Made by a program: the position numbers and the translations under genes. Shown piece by piece: positions 6,791-15,202 of a stretch of DNA of 32,493 bases. The notes below the pieces were generated by a model. That model had not been told where the DNA came from. It did no database searches and saw only the letters and a list, made by a program, of their open reading frames with translations. The stretch is from Sporomusaceae bacterium UBA7701 (GTDB lineage Bacteria; Bacillota; Negativicutes; Sporomusales; UBA7701): NCBI GenBank assembly GCA_002482545.1, contig DLGF01000001.1, forward strand, positions 1 through 32,493, in the 5' to 3' direction. Each line of letters begins with the position of its first letter. Positions within the stretch are counted from its first letter, which is position 1.

Positions 6791-7309
6791 TCAGCGCCCG
6801 CGGCGCATCTCGTCGAGGCGTTTCAGGATGTCCGCCCCCAGCCGGTTGCCGAGCTCATGCCGCCGGCGATTCAACACATTCTCCGCATGGGTGTGTTCGA
6901 TCTCCTTGTTCATTTCCAGGACGGCGTTCCGGAGTTCGCGGGACGACACCCGCCAAGCGCCCGCTCCCAGGATGACCAGTTGCTCAGCCCAGTCGGAAGT
7001 GACGACATAGACTCCCCGGCCCTCCCGCACCAGTTGATAGGCCAGTTTTTCAATACAACTGTCGGCTGTTTCGCCCTCCCTGGTATAAATTACCTGCAGT
7101 TTCTCCGGCAGGACGTCGTAACAGACATCGGCTCCGGCCGTGGCATGGGCGTCAAACACAATGACAACCCTATATTCTTTATATGCGCCATACCCTGCTA
7201 GAATGTCCACCAATTTATCCCGGGCGTGCTCCAGGTTCTCCTTGAACACGTTCAGTTCCGGCCAGGCGTTGATAACATTGTAGCCGTCCACCAGCAAGAA
7301 ATCGGGCAC
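6791..7309 (-). CDS. rae1: Rae1/YacP NYN-domain ribonuclease
   Basis: Rae1 (YacP) is a PIN/NYN-fold endonuclease that in Bacillus cleaves mRNA in the ribosomal A site. The 172-aa product has the NYN start LLVDGYNVINAWP (acidic D8), the core VVIVFDAHAT (D53) and the strand YVVTSDWAEQ (D105), which place the acidic active-site residues, followed by a basic C-terminal helix (NVLNRRRHELGNRLG). The GTG at 7309 follows GGAGGA. It lies downstream of rlmB and the VanW gene and upstream of sigH, the usual Firmicutes order. A GC hairpin (GCGGGCGC/GCGCCCGC) overlaps the stop codon but has no T-tract. Confidence 0.9.
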   Translation of the reverse strand: MPDFLLVDGYNVINAWPELNVFKENLEHARDKLVDILAGYGAYKEYRVVIVFDAHATAGADVCYDVLPEKLQVIYTREGETADSCIEKLAYQLVREGRGVYVVTSDWAEQLVILGAGAWRVSSRELRNAVLEMNKEIEHTHAENVLNRRRHELGNRLGADILKRLDEMRRGR

Positions 7310-7337
7310 GTCCTTTTCTCCTCCGCCTGTTGCTTCC

Positions 7338-8711
7338 TTACTTGTTATTTTCGTCTTCTCTGTCCCGGGCCTTACCCTTTTTCTCCGCCGGAGGAGTTTT
7401 GGTCCCTACCTTGACAATCGTGTTTTCCGGCAAATAGCGGTCCTTCGCCAATATTTCCCGTCTAATCTCCCGGCCGCCCGCGCTCACGACCCGAATGGTC
7501 GTGATTTCATAGCCGGGTTTGCCGCGCTGGTCCACCTTCGTCTCCCCGATCAGAAGATCGGAATCCTGTTTCTTGACAACCGGCGGCGGGATGACCTGGC
7601 GGTTGTCGGATAGGAGTTCGACCTTTTCGGTCAGGGGGCGTTGTCCGACAATCCCCACCATCAGCCGGTTCTTTTCCGTTTCAGCCATAATCATAACCGG
7701 GGAATCGCTGCTGTTGATAAATTTGAAGTCAAGCACGCCGTAGGCTACCGTCGCATCCCGCCCCAGCCCGACATAGCCCAAGGGTTTGGAATGATTATAC
7801 CGTTCGGCGATGGCCAAATCGGCCAGCAATACCGCGTTATACAAGGTAGACGAAAGCTGGCATACGCCGCCGCCTATCCCGGGCACAAATTCGCCGTCGA
7901 CGATTTCCAGAGCCTCCTTGAAGCCATGCTCTTTGTCCCGGGGGCCCACCACCTGGTTAAAGGAAAAAGTCTGTCCGGGATAGAGGATATAGCCGTTGAT
8001 CTTCCGGGCCGAAAGCCGGATATTGGCGGAACGGTTGATATCCGACGCATCAAAGGCGGTGGTGAAGGTTGCCCAAAATTCCTTTAATCCGGTCTGCTCC
8101 AAATCGGCGGTCGTAACCTCGGGGTACAACGCCGTGACCGGCAGGGGCACCCGCGCCACGTCCTCCTGGCGCATCGCCTGGAGGACAAGGGGCTTCAGGG
8201 CGTCTACCTCCAGGCGGCGTCCCGGCTGCTGGGGAATGATGCCGCCGGTCACGAGGCTCAGCGCCGCATTCTGCGGAGTACGGTCGATCGCCTCCCGCCA
8301 CTCGTCGAAAAAGGCGGTCAGCTTGCTTTCATTATACCGGACCCTGACCGGCACCCGGTAGCCATCCCGGACGGCGGCCCGGATGCTGGCCATTCTTTCC
8401 CACGGCGAGCCGTGACGGCCATAGTTCCAGACTTCGTCCGCCGTGGCTTCCACATCCAGGTCATAATCAATGTCGTCCGCCTTCAGCGCGAAGGTGGTGT
8501 CTCCATAGTAAACGACGATATGGCGGCTACGGAATTCCGGCCGCCACACGGTCAGCAGCTGTTTTACTTCCTCGCGGCTCTTGCCGCCGACTTCGACGCC
8601 TTCGAGCCGGACCCCCGAATATACCTTGGGCGAAACCAGGAAATAGGCAACGGCCAAAAAAATAGTAGCGCCGACGGCAACCGCTGCGATCAACCACCGC
8701 TTTTGGTTCAC
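7338..8711 (-). CDS. VanW-family protein with G5 domain
   Basis: This 457-aa envelope protein has an N-terminal membrane anchor (about residues 6-27) and a peptidoglycan-binding-4 type region (about 30-220). A VanW domain follows at about 240-345 (YPGQTFSFNQVVGPRD; GIGGGVCQLSSTLYNA; ERYNHSKPLGYV). After it comes a G5-like domain (about 365-435) and a highly charged tail. VanW proteins are named for the vanB resistance cluster but their biochemical function is unknown; a role at the cell wall is inferred. The GTG start overlaps the rlmB stop by 4 bp (GTGA), implying translational coupling. Its place between rlmB and rae1 is unusual in the conserved gene order. Confidence 0.9.
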   Translation of the reverse strand: MNQKRWLIAAVAVGATIFLAVAYFLVSPKVYSGVRLEGVEVGGKSREEVKQLLTVWRPEFRSRHIVVYYGDTTFALKADDIDYDLDVEATADEVWNYGRHGSPWERMASIRAAVRDGYRVPVRVRYNESKLTAFFDEWREAIDRTPQNAALSLVTGGIIPQQPGRRLEVDALKPLVLQAMRQEDVARVPLPVTALYPEVTTADLEQTGLKEFWATFTTAFDASDINRSANIRLSARKINGYILYPGQTFSFNQVVGPRDKEHGFKEALEIVDGEFVPGIGGGVCQLSSTLYNAVLLADLAIAERYNHSKPLGYVGLGRDATVAYGVLDFKFINSSDSPVMIMAETEKNRLMVGIVGQRPLTEKVELLSDNRQVIPPPVVKKQDSDLLIGETKVDQRGKPGYEITTIRVVSAGGREIRREILAKDRYLPENTIVKVGTKTPPAEKKGKARDREDENNK

Positions 8712-9454
8712 TTCGTTCCCGACTCCCTTTGCCGAAATACTTCGTATAACAACAACGAACAGGCAACCGAAGCATTGAGCGAGGTTATGCTTCCCCGCAT
8801 GGGAATACGCACCAGAAAGTCACAAACCTCTTTGGTCAGGCGGCCGAGTCCCCGGCCTTCGCTCCCCACCACTACGAGCAGCGGGCCGCGAAGATCGGCC
8901 TCATAGTAGGTTTTATCGCCGTCCATGTCGGCGCCGACAACCCACAGGCCTTCTTTCTTCAGATCCTCAATGGTCCGGGACACATTGCCGATCCGGGCCA
9001 CCGGCACGTATTCGACCGCGCCGGCGGAAGTTTTAGCCACGGCGGCCGACAGCGGACAACTCCTTCGTTTGGGAATGAGAACGCCGTGGACCCCGGCTGC
9101 GTCGGCGGTCCGCAAAATAGCCCCCAGGTTGTGGGGATCTTCCAGTTCGTCCAACAGGACGAGGAAAGGGGGTTCGCCCCGGCGGCGGGCCTCCGCCAGC
9201 AAATCCTCAACTTCAACGTACGCAACCGGCGCCACCATGGCCACGATGCCCTGGTGGCGGGTTCCTTCGGCAAGCTGATCCAATCTGGCCGGTTCCGCCT
9301 CCTGCACGACAAGGCCCCGCTCGCGGGCAAGGCCGACAATTTCCCGCACGGAGCCCTGCCTGCCGCCCTTGGCCACCAATATTTTATTGATCGCCCGGCC
9401 GCTTTTCAACGCTTCCAGCACGCTGTTGCGCCCGGCGATATATTCTTCACTCAT
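8708..9454 (-). CDS. rlmB: 23S rRNA (guanosine-2'-O)-methyltransferase RlmB
   Basis: RlmB is a SPOUT-fold methyltransferase that modifies a guanosine of the 23S rRNA P loop (G2251 in E. coli). The 248-aa product has the small substrate-binding domain at the N-terminus (YIAGRNSVLEALKSGR) and the three SPOUT motifs: DPHNLGAILRTADAAG, VVVGSEGRGL and IPMRGSITSLNASVA. The ATG at 9454 has GGAGGT 6 nt upstream. The 147 bp to thyX upstream hold no recognisable promoter or terminator, so it is likely co-transcribed with thyX. Confidence 0.95.
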   Translation of the reverse strand: MSEEYIAGRNSVLEALKSGRAINKILVAKGGRQGSVREIVGLARERGLVVQEAEPARLDQLAEGTRHQGIVAMVAPVAYVEVEDLLAEARRRGEPPFLVLLDELEDPHNLGAILRTADAAGVHGVLIPKRRSCPLSAAVAKTSAGAVEYVPVARIGNVSRTIEDLKKEGLWVVGADMDGDKTYYEADLRGPLLVVVGSEGRGLGRLTKEVCDFLVRIPMRGSITSLNASVACSLLLYEVFRQRESGTK

Positions 9455-9601
9455 CGAGGTACCTCCGAAAACCGTAATCCGCTCACCGGAAAAACCATCC
9501 CCGGCGCGCCTGCTCTCAGCCAGCCGGCACTCATATTCTTTACCGGTTTCCGCCGGGATATGTAGCTTCGTGCCTCTGCAAGCGACGCGCGAAAACTGCG
9601 C

Positions 9602-10282
9602 TTACTTTTTGCCTTGCAGGGCCGCCAGCCGGCCGCAGGACAAGTCGCCTTCCCCGCAATAGGCGCCGGTGACGCAGGTCGGCCCGGCCTTGCGGAACAG
9701 CTTCGGCGCCACCCGCCGCACTTCCGCCAGCATGGCCTCGGCCAGTTGGCGGATTTCCCATTGGGCTCGCGTGCAGCATCTCAGTTCAAAGAAATGCAGC
9801 AGCGATCTGGCATTCATGCTGACAACGATTTTGGTCTCGGTGGCATTGGCCAGGCAATAGCGGGCATCCTCCCGATGAATTCCGAGCGCGGTCAATTCGT
9901 CGTATACCCTGCGGATCTCTTCCATCAGCCCGTCGAATTTGGCTTTGGCTTCGGGATGGACGGCCACGGCCGGCGGCACGATATATTCAAAATCATGCTC
10001 CTTCACATAACGCTGGGACTGCTGGGAATAGGAAGCAATGCGGTGCCGCACCAGTTGATGGGTCAGCACCCGCGACACTCCCTCGACGGCAAAAGTGAAC
10101 GTCACGTGTTCAAAGGTAGAAAGATGCCCCATCTCGACAATCTTATCCACCAGCTTGCCCACCTGCTCGTCGGTCATCTGTTCCGCCAGTTGTTCGGCTC
10201 CCACCGCGGAATAGCAAAGCCGCGCCGCCATGGCCACGGTCCGCTCGGGCTCAGGGGTGTGCCCCATCAGTTTAACATTCAT
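9602..10282 (-). CDS. thyX: Flavin-dependent thymidylate synthase ThyX
   Basis: ThyX makes dTMP from dUMP using methylene-tetrahydrofolate and FAD. The 226-aa product contains the signature RHR-x7-S at residues 79-89 (RHRIASYSQQSQRY) and the Firmicutes-style C-terminal segment with several cysteines (GPTCVTGAYCGEGDLSCG). The start ATG overlaps the mrnC stop by one base (TAATG). In this gene block thyX is a common neighbour of mrnC and rlmB in Firmicutes. Confidence 0.96.
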   Translation of the reverse strand: MNVKLMGHTPEPERTVAMAARLCYSAVGAEQLAEQMTDEQVGKLVDKIVEMGHLSTFEHVTFTFAVEGVSRVLTHQLVRHRIASYSQQSQRYVKEHDFEYIVPPAVAVHPEAKAKFDGLMEEIRRVYDELTALGIHREDARYCLANATETKIVVSMNARSLLHFFELRCCTRAQWEIRQLAEAMLAEVRRVAPKLFRKAGPTCVTGAYCGEGDLSCGRLAALQGKK

Positions 10283-10773
10283 TACTCCTCACAACTCCCA
10301 TCCAAATTCGCTAATTTCCGGGAAATAATTGCAAAAGCGTGTTCGGCAAGCTCGGTTAACCGCGTATTTTCTCCCTTAAGGTAGAGAAAGCCGAGCAACG
10401 CCTCAAACCCGGTGCTATAGCGGTAATCAGCGACAGACGCACTCTTGGGCACAGTCGATTTGGCGTTTCGCCCCCGCCGCACGACCGCCCGTTCTTCTTC
10501 CGTAAGTTCATCCTCCAGGGCCCTCAGCGCATAGGCCTGCAAGGTCGCCGAGACCATCCGGGACCCGTGGCTGTGCAGCACCCGGACCTTATTCTGCTCA
10601 AAGTGCAGGAGTCTTGTCCGCACAAATAGGTTAAAAAAACCGTCGCCGATATAGGCGAGCACCAGCGGATGAAGCTCGGGGGGAACGGCGGCGAACCTGG
10701 CCGTGGGCGTTCCGCTCTCGTCCAGGTCGCCAAAGGTTTTCCGGCTCAGCCGCGTGTATTGATCAAACTTCAC
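10282..10773 (-). CDS. mrnC: Mini-ribonuclease III MrnC
   Basis: MrnC matures the 3' and 5' ends of 23S rRNA; it is an RNase III catalytic domain without the dsRNA-binding domain. The 163-aa product contains LVLAYIGDGFFNLFVR (the acidic IGD motif), VSATLQAYAL, RGRNAKSTVPKSA and YRYSTGFEALLGFLYL, all characteristic. I chose the GTG at 10773, which overlaps the cysS stop by 4 bp (GTGA) and has GAGGTGG 9 nt upstream; the longer upstream reading frame only shadows cysS. The N-terminus is about 20 residues longer than in Bacillus. Confidence 0.95.
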   Translation of the reverse strand: MKFDQYTRLSRKTFGDLDESGTPTARFAAVPPELHPLVLAYIGDGFFNLFVRTRLLHFEQNKVRVLHSHGSRMVSATLQAYALRALEDELTEEERAVVRRGRNAKSTVPKSASVADYRYSTGFEALLGFLYLKGENTRLTELAEHAFAIISRKLANLDGSCEE

Positions 10774-12236
10774 CGTTTCTTCCACCTCGCGCCTTGAGGC
10801 GAATCCTCGATTACATAGCCGATTTCGGCCAGCCGGTCGCGAATTTGGTCGGCGGTGGCCCAGTCCTTTTTCTTGCGGGCGTCCTGGCGAATTGCCAGGA
10901 TGAGATCCAGCAGGCCCGCTATTGTCTGATCGTCCGTGCCCGCCGCCCCGCCGCACACATCCAGGGTTCCGGTCCGCTCCGCCACCAGCAGGCCGAGAAT
11001 GTCGGCCAGTTCATAATAGACGGCCTGGACTGTGGCTAAAGTTTCGGCGTCATGGGGAATTTTACCTGCCATGATGGCGCTATAGTAAATATTGATCTCC
11101 TTGGCCAGCCCGTGCATCACACTGATGGCCAGCGCGGTATTGAAATCGTCGTCCATCGCTCCGTAGAACTCGGTTTTGGCCTGGTTCGCGGCATTGGCAA
11201 GGACCTGGGACTCTTCGCTCGCGCCCCTCGCCACCGTCGAGTTGGCAAGGTATTTCATGTTAAGGACCGCCGTCTTGAGCCGTTCCAGCCCGCGGGCCGA
11301 CTCGCTCAGACGCTCGTCGCTGAAATCGAGCGGACTGCGGTAGTGGGTGGACAGAATGAAGAACCGCAGCACTTCCGGCGGGAAGTGTTCGAGAATATCC
11401 CGCACCAGGAAGAAATTGCCCAGCGACTTCGACATTTTCTCTTCATTGACCGTGATAAACCCGTTATGCAGCCAGTAGCGCACAAACGGGGAATCACCCG
11501 CATAAGCTTCGGATTGCGCGATCTCATTTTCATGATGGGGAAAAATAAGGTCGCTGCCGCCGCCGTGAAAATCGAATTCCATCCCCAGATACTTCAGCGA
11601 CATGGCCGAGCATTCGATATGCCAGCCCGGCCGCCCCTTGCCCCAGGGACTGTCCCAGGCCGGCTCTCCCGGTTTGGCGCTCTTCCATAAGGCGAAGTCC
11701 ATGGGGTGGGTCTTGCGCTCGTCCACATCCACCCTGGCTCCGGCCTTCATATCCTCCAGGCTGCGGCCGCTGAGCTTGCCGTAGTCGTCAAACTTCTCGA
11801 CACTGTAATAAACATCTCCCCCGACCTCATAGGCAAACCCTTTGCGGACCAAAGTTTCCACCATCTCGACGATTTCCGCCATATGGTCGGACACGCGCGG
11901 ATAGAGATGGGCCCGGCGGATGTTGAGCTTATCCATGACCTCGAAGTAAGACTCGATATACCGGCTGACAATAACGTCCCAGCTCACGCCCTCCGTCTTC
12001 GCGGCATTAATGATCTTGTCATCGACATCGGTAAAATTTTGCACATGGAACACGGTATAGCCCCGGTGCTCCAGGTAGCGCCGGATGACGTCCCAGGTGA
12101 CAAACGGCCTGGCGTTGCCGATATGGGGATGGTTATAAGGAGTCACGCCGCACACATACATCTTTACCTGTTCCGGATCTCTGGGCCGGAACTCTTCCTT
12201 GCGTTTCGTCAGACTGTTAAACACCTTTAGCGCCAT
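10770..12236 (-). CDS. cysS: Cysteinyl-tRNA synthetase
   Basis: Class I synthetase that charges tRNA-Cys. In the 488-aa product, zinc ligands are visible as C29 (YVCGVTPYN), C209 (HIECS), H234 and E238 (FPHHENE); the HIGH motif is HIGN at 38-41 and KMSKS is at 267-271. Length and motifs match a full enzyme. The start at 12236 has GAGGAG 10 nt upstream and lies inside the 3' end of cysE (20-bp overlap), so the two are translationally linked. Expression is expected to depend on the T-box leader upstream of cysE. Confidence 0.97.
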   Translation of the reverse strand: MALKVFNSLTKRKEEFRPRDPEQVKMYVCGVTPYNHPHIGNARPFVTWDVIRRYLEHRGYTVFHVQNFTDVDDKIINAAKTEGVSWDVIVSRYIESYFEVMDKLNIRRAHLYPRVSDHMAEIVEMVETLVRKGFAYEVGGDVYYSVEKFDDYGKLSGRSLEDMKAGARVDVDERKTHPMDFALWKSAKPGEPAWDSPWGKGRPGWHIECSAMSLKYLGMEFDFHGGGSDLIFPHHENEIAQSEAYAGDSPFVRYWLHNGFITVNEEKMSKSLGNFFLVRDILEHFPPEVLRFFILSTHYRSPLDFSDERLSESARGLERLKTAVLNMKYLANSTVARGASEESQVLANAANQAKTEFYGAMDDDFNTALAISVMHGLAKEINIYYSAIMAGKIPHDAETLATVQAVYYELADILGLLVAERTGTLDVCGGAAGTDDQTIAGLLDLILAIRQDARKKKDWATADQIRDRLAEIGYVIEDSPQGARWKKR

Positions 12237-12897
12237 GTTGTTTTAACTCCTCCTCTAACTGGGTTATCCTCTTTTCCAGCAGCAGCAAACTGCGTTGCAG
12301 ACAAAGCAGCATTTCGCCTTCCGGGTCAGGTAATTGATTATGTTCGAGATCGATGCCGCCGGCTCCTTGTTCAATTTTGCACCCGTCCCTTACGACCACC
12401 TTGCCGGGTATTCCCACCACCGTCGAGTTGGGCGGCACCTCGCTCAGCACCACCGACCCCGCGCCAATTTTGGAATTGTCCCCGACCTTAAAGGAGCCGA
12501 GAACTTTAGCGCCGCTGGCAATAACGACATTATCGCCCACCGTCGGATGCCTTTTCCCTTTTTCCTTGCCGGTTCCGCCCAGGGTCACCCCCTGGTAAAG
12601 GGTTACATTATTGCCGACTTCGGCCGTTTCGCCGATTACGACCCCCATGCCGTGGTCGATGAATAGGCCTTCGCCGATGGTAGCGCCGGGATGAATTTCG
12701 ATACCGGTCATAAAGCGGGCCACATTCGAAATCAGGCGGGGCCAGAATACCCATCCCCGGCGGTATAGCCGGCTGGCCAGGCGATGCAGCCAGATGGCGT
12801 GCAACCCCGGATAGCAAAAGACCACTTCCAGCACGCTCTTGGCCGCCGGATCCCGTTCAAACACCGCTTGAACGTCCTTCTTTAGGCGCTCAAACAT
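12217..12897 (-). CDS. cysE: Serine O-acetyltransferase CysE
   Basis: CysE acetylates L-serine with acetyl-CoA, the committed step of cysteine synthesis. The 226-aa product has the N-terminal helical part (FCYPGLHAIWLHRLASRLY) and the left-handed beta helix with hexapeptide repeats (IEIHPGATIGEGLFIDHGMG, VIGETAEVGNNVTLYQGVTL). The catalytic pair is in IDHG and the loop carries GGTGKEKGKRHPTVGD. The C-terminus continues in a charged coiled-coil-like helix. The ATG at 12897 follows GAGGAGAGGAG. It is the first gene after the cysteine T-box, matching cysteine-limitation control. Confidence 0.96.
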   Translation of the reverse strand: MFERLKKDVQAVFERDPAAKSVLEVVFCYPGLHAIWLHRLASRLYRRGWVFWPRLISNVARFMTGIEIHPGATIGEGLFIDHGMGVVIGETAEVGNNVTLYQGVTLGGTGKEKGKRHPTVGDNVVIASGAKVLGSFKVGDNSKIGAGSVVLSEVPPNSTVVGIPGKVVVRDGCKIEQGAGGIDLEHNQLPDPEGEMLLCLQRSLLLLEKRITQLEEELKQHGAKGV

Positions 12898-12927
12898 ATT
12901 GTCTCCTCTCCTCGCGCATAGTATTGC

Positions 12928-13187
12928 ATGAAAAAAACCACCATCTCTTCAGAGACGGTGGTCCGTGGTTCCACTCTGGTTAGGTGCGCTCGCACCCCAC
13001 TCGGCGGGCTGGCGCTAAGCATGCCAAGCCCCAGCCGGTAACGGCGGCGTCCGGAACGGCATACTGTACTTCCGCCGCTCTGCTCCCGGGCGCACTTCAG
13101 CGCTTCCTGCCCCAGCACCGCTTTCAGCCGGTGACGGTACCTCTCTGCCGGGCGGCGGGCGCTTACTTCTCCCGTTCGTTGCAATTG
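12928..13187 (-). promoter_or_regulatory. T-box riboswitch leader, cysteine type
   Basis: The minus-strand leader of cysE-cysS contains the conserved T-box core AGAGTGGAACCACGG (12977-12963). It is followed by a terminator, stem ACCACCGTCTCT/AGAGATGGTGGT with TTTTTTT (12963-12931). Upstream, a structured region starts at GGGAGAAGTAAGCG and contains TGC at 13094-13092 in the context CTGAAGTGCGCC, a fitting specifier for tRNA-Cys. Uncharged tRNA-Cys should stabilise the antiterminator and allow read-through into cysE, cysS and the genes after them. Confidence 0.9.
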
Positions 13188-13212
13188 GCCATATAGAACA
13201 CGATTATTTTAT

Positions 13213-13242
13213 ATTATAACGAGAGACAATCTTCCCTGTCAA
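13213..13242 (-). promoter_or_regulatory. Sigma-A promoter of the T-box/cysE operon
   Basis: TTGACA (13242-13237), 18-nt spacer, TATAAT (13218-13213) on the minus strand. It sits directly after the gltX stop codon and about 20-30 bp before the T-box leader. Confidence 0.88.
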
Positions 13243-13246
13243 CCGG

Positions 13247-14707
13247 TTAAAGAGCTTTCAGCGAAGCGTCGATCCGGGCCAGCACCCGTTCCCGCCCGAT
13301 GAGCACGATCAGCTTGAGCAGGTCGGGCCCGTGAACCTGGCCGGTAATAGCCGCCCGAATCGGCATGTAGACCTTCTTGCCGCCCACCTTCAGTTCCTTG
13401 ACGATACTCTTCAGGACCCCTTGCACCGCGGTTTCGTCAACGGTATCAAGCGCCGAGAGCTTTTCCCGGAAGGCCGCCATGACCCGGGGAATATCCGGAT
13501 CGCACAAGACTTCCCGCGCCTCGTCATTTTCGAACTTGACTTCTTCGCGGAAGAAGACGGCGGCGTGTTCGGGAATCTGGGCCGCATAGCTGACATACTC
13601 GGTGACGGCGGCGACGACCTGGATCAGCCAGGCTTCCTTTTCCGGGGGCAGCGGTTCCTCGACATATCCGGCCGCCACAAGGTGGGGCAAGGCCATCGCG
13701 GTGAGCCGCTCCGGGCCGATCTGGCGGAGATAATGAGCATTGATGAAGTTCAGTTTATCCACATCGAACACGGCCGGATTTTTCGCCACCCGGTCCAGGG
13801 AGAACTGTTCCACCAGTTCGGACAGCGAAAAAATCTCCTGGTCGCCGGCCGGCGACCAGCCCAAAAGAGCCAGGAAATTGACCAGCGCTTCCGGCAGATA
13901 GCCGAGCTGCCGGTACTGGTCCACCGAGGTGGCGCCATGCCGTTTGCTCATCTTGGAACGGTCCTTGCCCAGAATCAGCGAGATATGGCCGAACTCCGGC
14001 ACAGGCAGTCCCAAGGCTTCGAACAGCACAATCTGACGGGGAGTGTTGGACAGGTGCTCTTCCGCCCGGATGACGTGAGTGATGCCCATCAGAGCGTCAT
14101 CCAGCACCACCGCGTAATTATAAACGGGAATCCCGTCGGACTTGACAATTACGAAATCCCCGACGCCGTTGGATTCAAAACTGACGGTCCCGCGCACCAA
14201 GTCGTTAAAAACAATCTGTCGATTTTCGGGCACATGAAACCGCACCGTGGATTTGCGGCCTTCGGCCTCCAGAGCCTTCCGCCCTTCAGGGGTCAGAGAC
14301 CGGCAACGTCCGGTATAGCGGGGGGTCTCCCCGCGCGCCAGTTGCTCCTGCCGTTCGGCATCCAGTTCTTCCTCCGTGCAATAACAAGGATAGGCCTTTC
14401 CTTCGGCCAGCAATTGTTCCGTGTACTTACGGTATATGTCAAGACGCTCCGTCTGGCGATAGGGTCCGTGGTCTCCGCCGATATCGATGCCTTCGTCCCA
14501 ATCCATGCCCAGCCACTGGAGAGCGGCTTTAATGTTTTCTTCCCATTCCCGCTTGGATCTTTCCAAATCCGTATCTTCAATACGGAGCACGAACTTGCCG
14601 CCGCATTTCCGGGCCAGCAGCCAGTTAAAAAGAGCCGAGCGCGCGCCGCCGATATGGAACGGTCCGGTAGGGCTCGGCGCAAAGCGTACCCTTACTTCCT
14701 GCTTCAT
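13247..14707 (-). CDS. gltX: Glutamyl-tRNA synthetase
   Basis: Class I synthetase charging tRNA-Glu (and, in many Firmicutes, also tRNA-Gln before amidation; this cannot be decided here). The 486-aa product has the HIGH-type motif FAPSPTGPFHIGGARSALFN at residues 9-28 and the KMSKS-type motif SKMSKRHGA around residue 250. I chose the ATG at 14707 because GGAGGG lies 6 nt upstream and the family N-terminus (VRVRFAPSPTG) begins there; longer in-frame starts lack a ribosome binding site. No terminator separates it from the cysE promoter. Confidence 0.97.
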   Translation of the reverse strand: MKQEVRVRFAPSPTGPFHIGGARSALFNWLLARKCGGKFVLRIEDTDLERSKREWEENIKAALQWLGMDWDEGIDIGGDHGPYRQTERLDIYRKYTEQLLAEGKAYPCYCTEEELDAERQEQLARGETPRYTGRCRSLTPEGRKALEAEGRKSTVRFHVPENRQIVFNDLVRGTVSFESNGVGDFVIVKSDGIPVYNYAVVLDDALMGITHVIRAEEHLSNTPRQIVLFEALGLPVPEFGHISLILGKDRSKMSKRHGATSVDQYRQLGYLPEALVNFLALLGWSPAGDQEIFSLSELVEQFSLDRVAKNPAVFDVDKLNFINAHYLRQIGPERLTAMALPHLVAAGYVEEPLPPEKEAWLIQVVAAVTEYVSYAAQIPEHAAVFFREEVKFENDEAREVLCDPDIPRVMAAFREKLSALDTVDETAVQGVLKSIVKELKVGGKKVYMPIRAAITGQVHGPDLLKLIVLIGRERVLARIDASLKAL

Positions 14708-14758
14708 GATACTCCCTCCAAATTTACCCGCAGTAAATATTGCCATTATTCTCTTGCT

Positions 14759-14787
14759 ATTGTAAATCATCTTGCCGGAATACGCAA
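14759..14787 (-). promoter_or_regulatory. Candidate promoter of gltX
   Basis: TTGCGT (14787-14782), 17-nt spacer, TACAAT (14764-14759) on the minus strand, about 50 bp upstream of the gltX start and just downstream of a terminator. Confidence 0.45.
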
Positions 14788-14804
14788 ACGTAAAGTCCGT
14801 CATA

Positions 14805-14838
14805 AATACAAAAGCACTTATTCTCATAAGTGCTTTTG
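14805..14838 (-). terminator. Terminator after the small exported-protein gene
   Basis: AAGCACTTAT/ATAAGTGCTT stem with a 4-nt loop, followed on the minus strand by TTGTATTTAT. The flanking A/T runs make it usable in both directions. Confidence 0.82.
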
Positions 14839-14852
14839 GCAGGCGCCGGCGG

Positions 14853-15125
14853 CTATTGGTTGTAAACTTTCAGCTTAAACAGCCCGCTGTCGATATCGGG
14901 CACGACGACGGTCGTGTGGCTGGGCCCCGTGGTGGCTGCCGGCTGAGCCCCGTCACTTACCAGTTTAAGCCGCCACAAAACCCGGTCGTTATACCAGATC
15001 TCGCCGACGGTCGAGCCATCCGCCTGGCGAACCACCGCAACGTTAAACGTAAAGTCCGACGCCTCGGCCGGCAACGGCCACAGCAAACTTAAGCCCAGAA
15101 GAAAAGTGCACAATAACCTGGTCAT
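14853..15125 (-). CDS. Small exported hypothetical protein, 90 aa
   Basis: The N-terminus is a clear signal peptide (LLCTFLLGLSLLWPLPAEA, cleavage expected after AEA near residue 22), leaving a mature protein of about 68 residues. That part looks like beta strands (SDFTFNVAVVRQADG, VGEIWYNDRVLWRLKL, GLFKLKVYNQ). I recognise no family. The ATG at 15125 has GAGGTG 9 nt upstream. It lies 77 bp downstream of ispDF on the same strand and ends at a good terminator, so it probably belongs to the ispDF transcript. Confidence 0.75.
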   Translation of the reverse strand: MTRLLCTFLLGLSLLWPLPAEASDFTFNVAVVRQADGSTVGEIWYNDRVLWRLKLVSDGAQPAATTGPSHTTVVVPDIDSGLFKLKVYNQ

Positions 15126-15202
15126 TCCCTTTCACCTCGCAAAAAAATCGAGTTCAGGTGTTCCCTGTTATTATGCACTTCGACGCTACTTTCATGCAGG
15201 TA

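Noticed and set aside
9455..9601. 27-codon frame between thyX and rlmB
   Set aside because: No ribosome binding site, and it ends overlapping the rlmB start region; likely chance.
10774..10956. Longer N-terminus of MrnC
   Set aside because: The added codons lie wholly inside cysS in another frame; the GTG at 10773 has GAGGTGG and a GTGA overlap.
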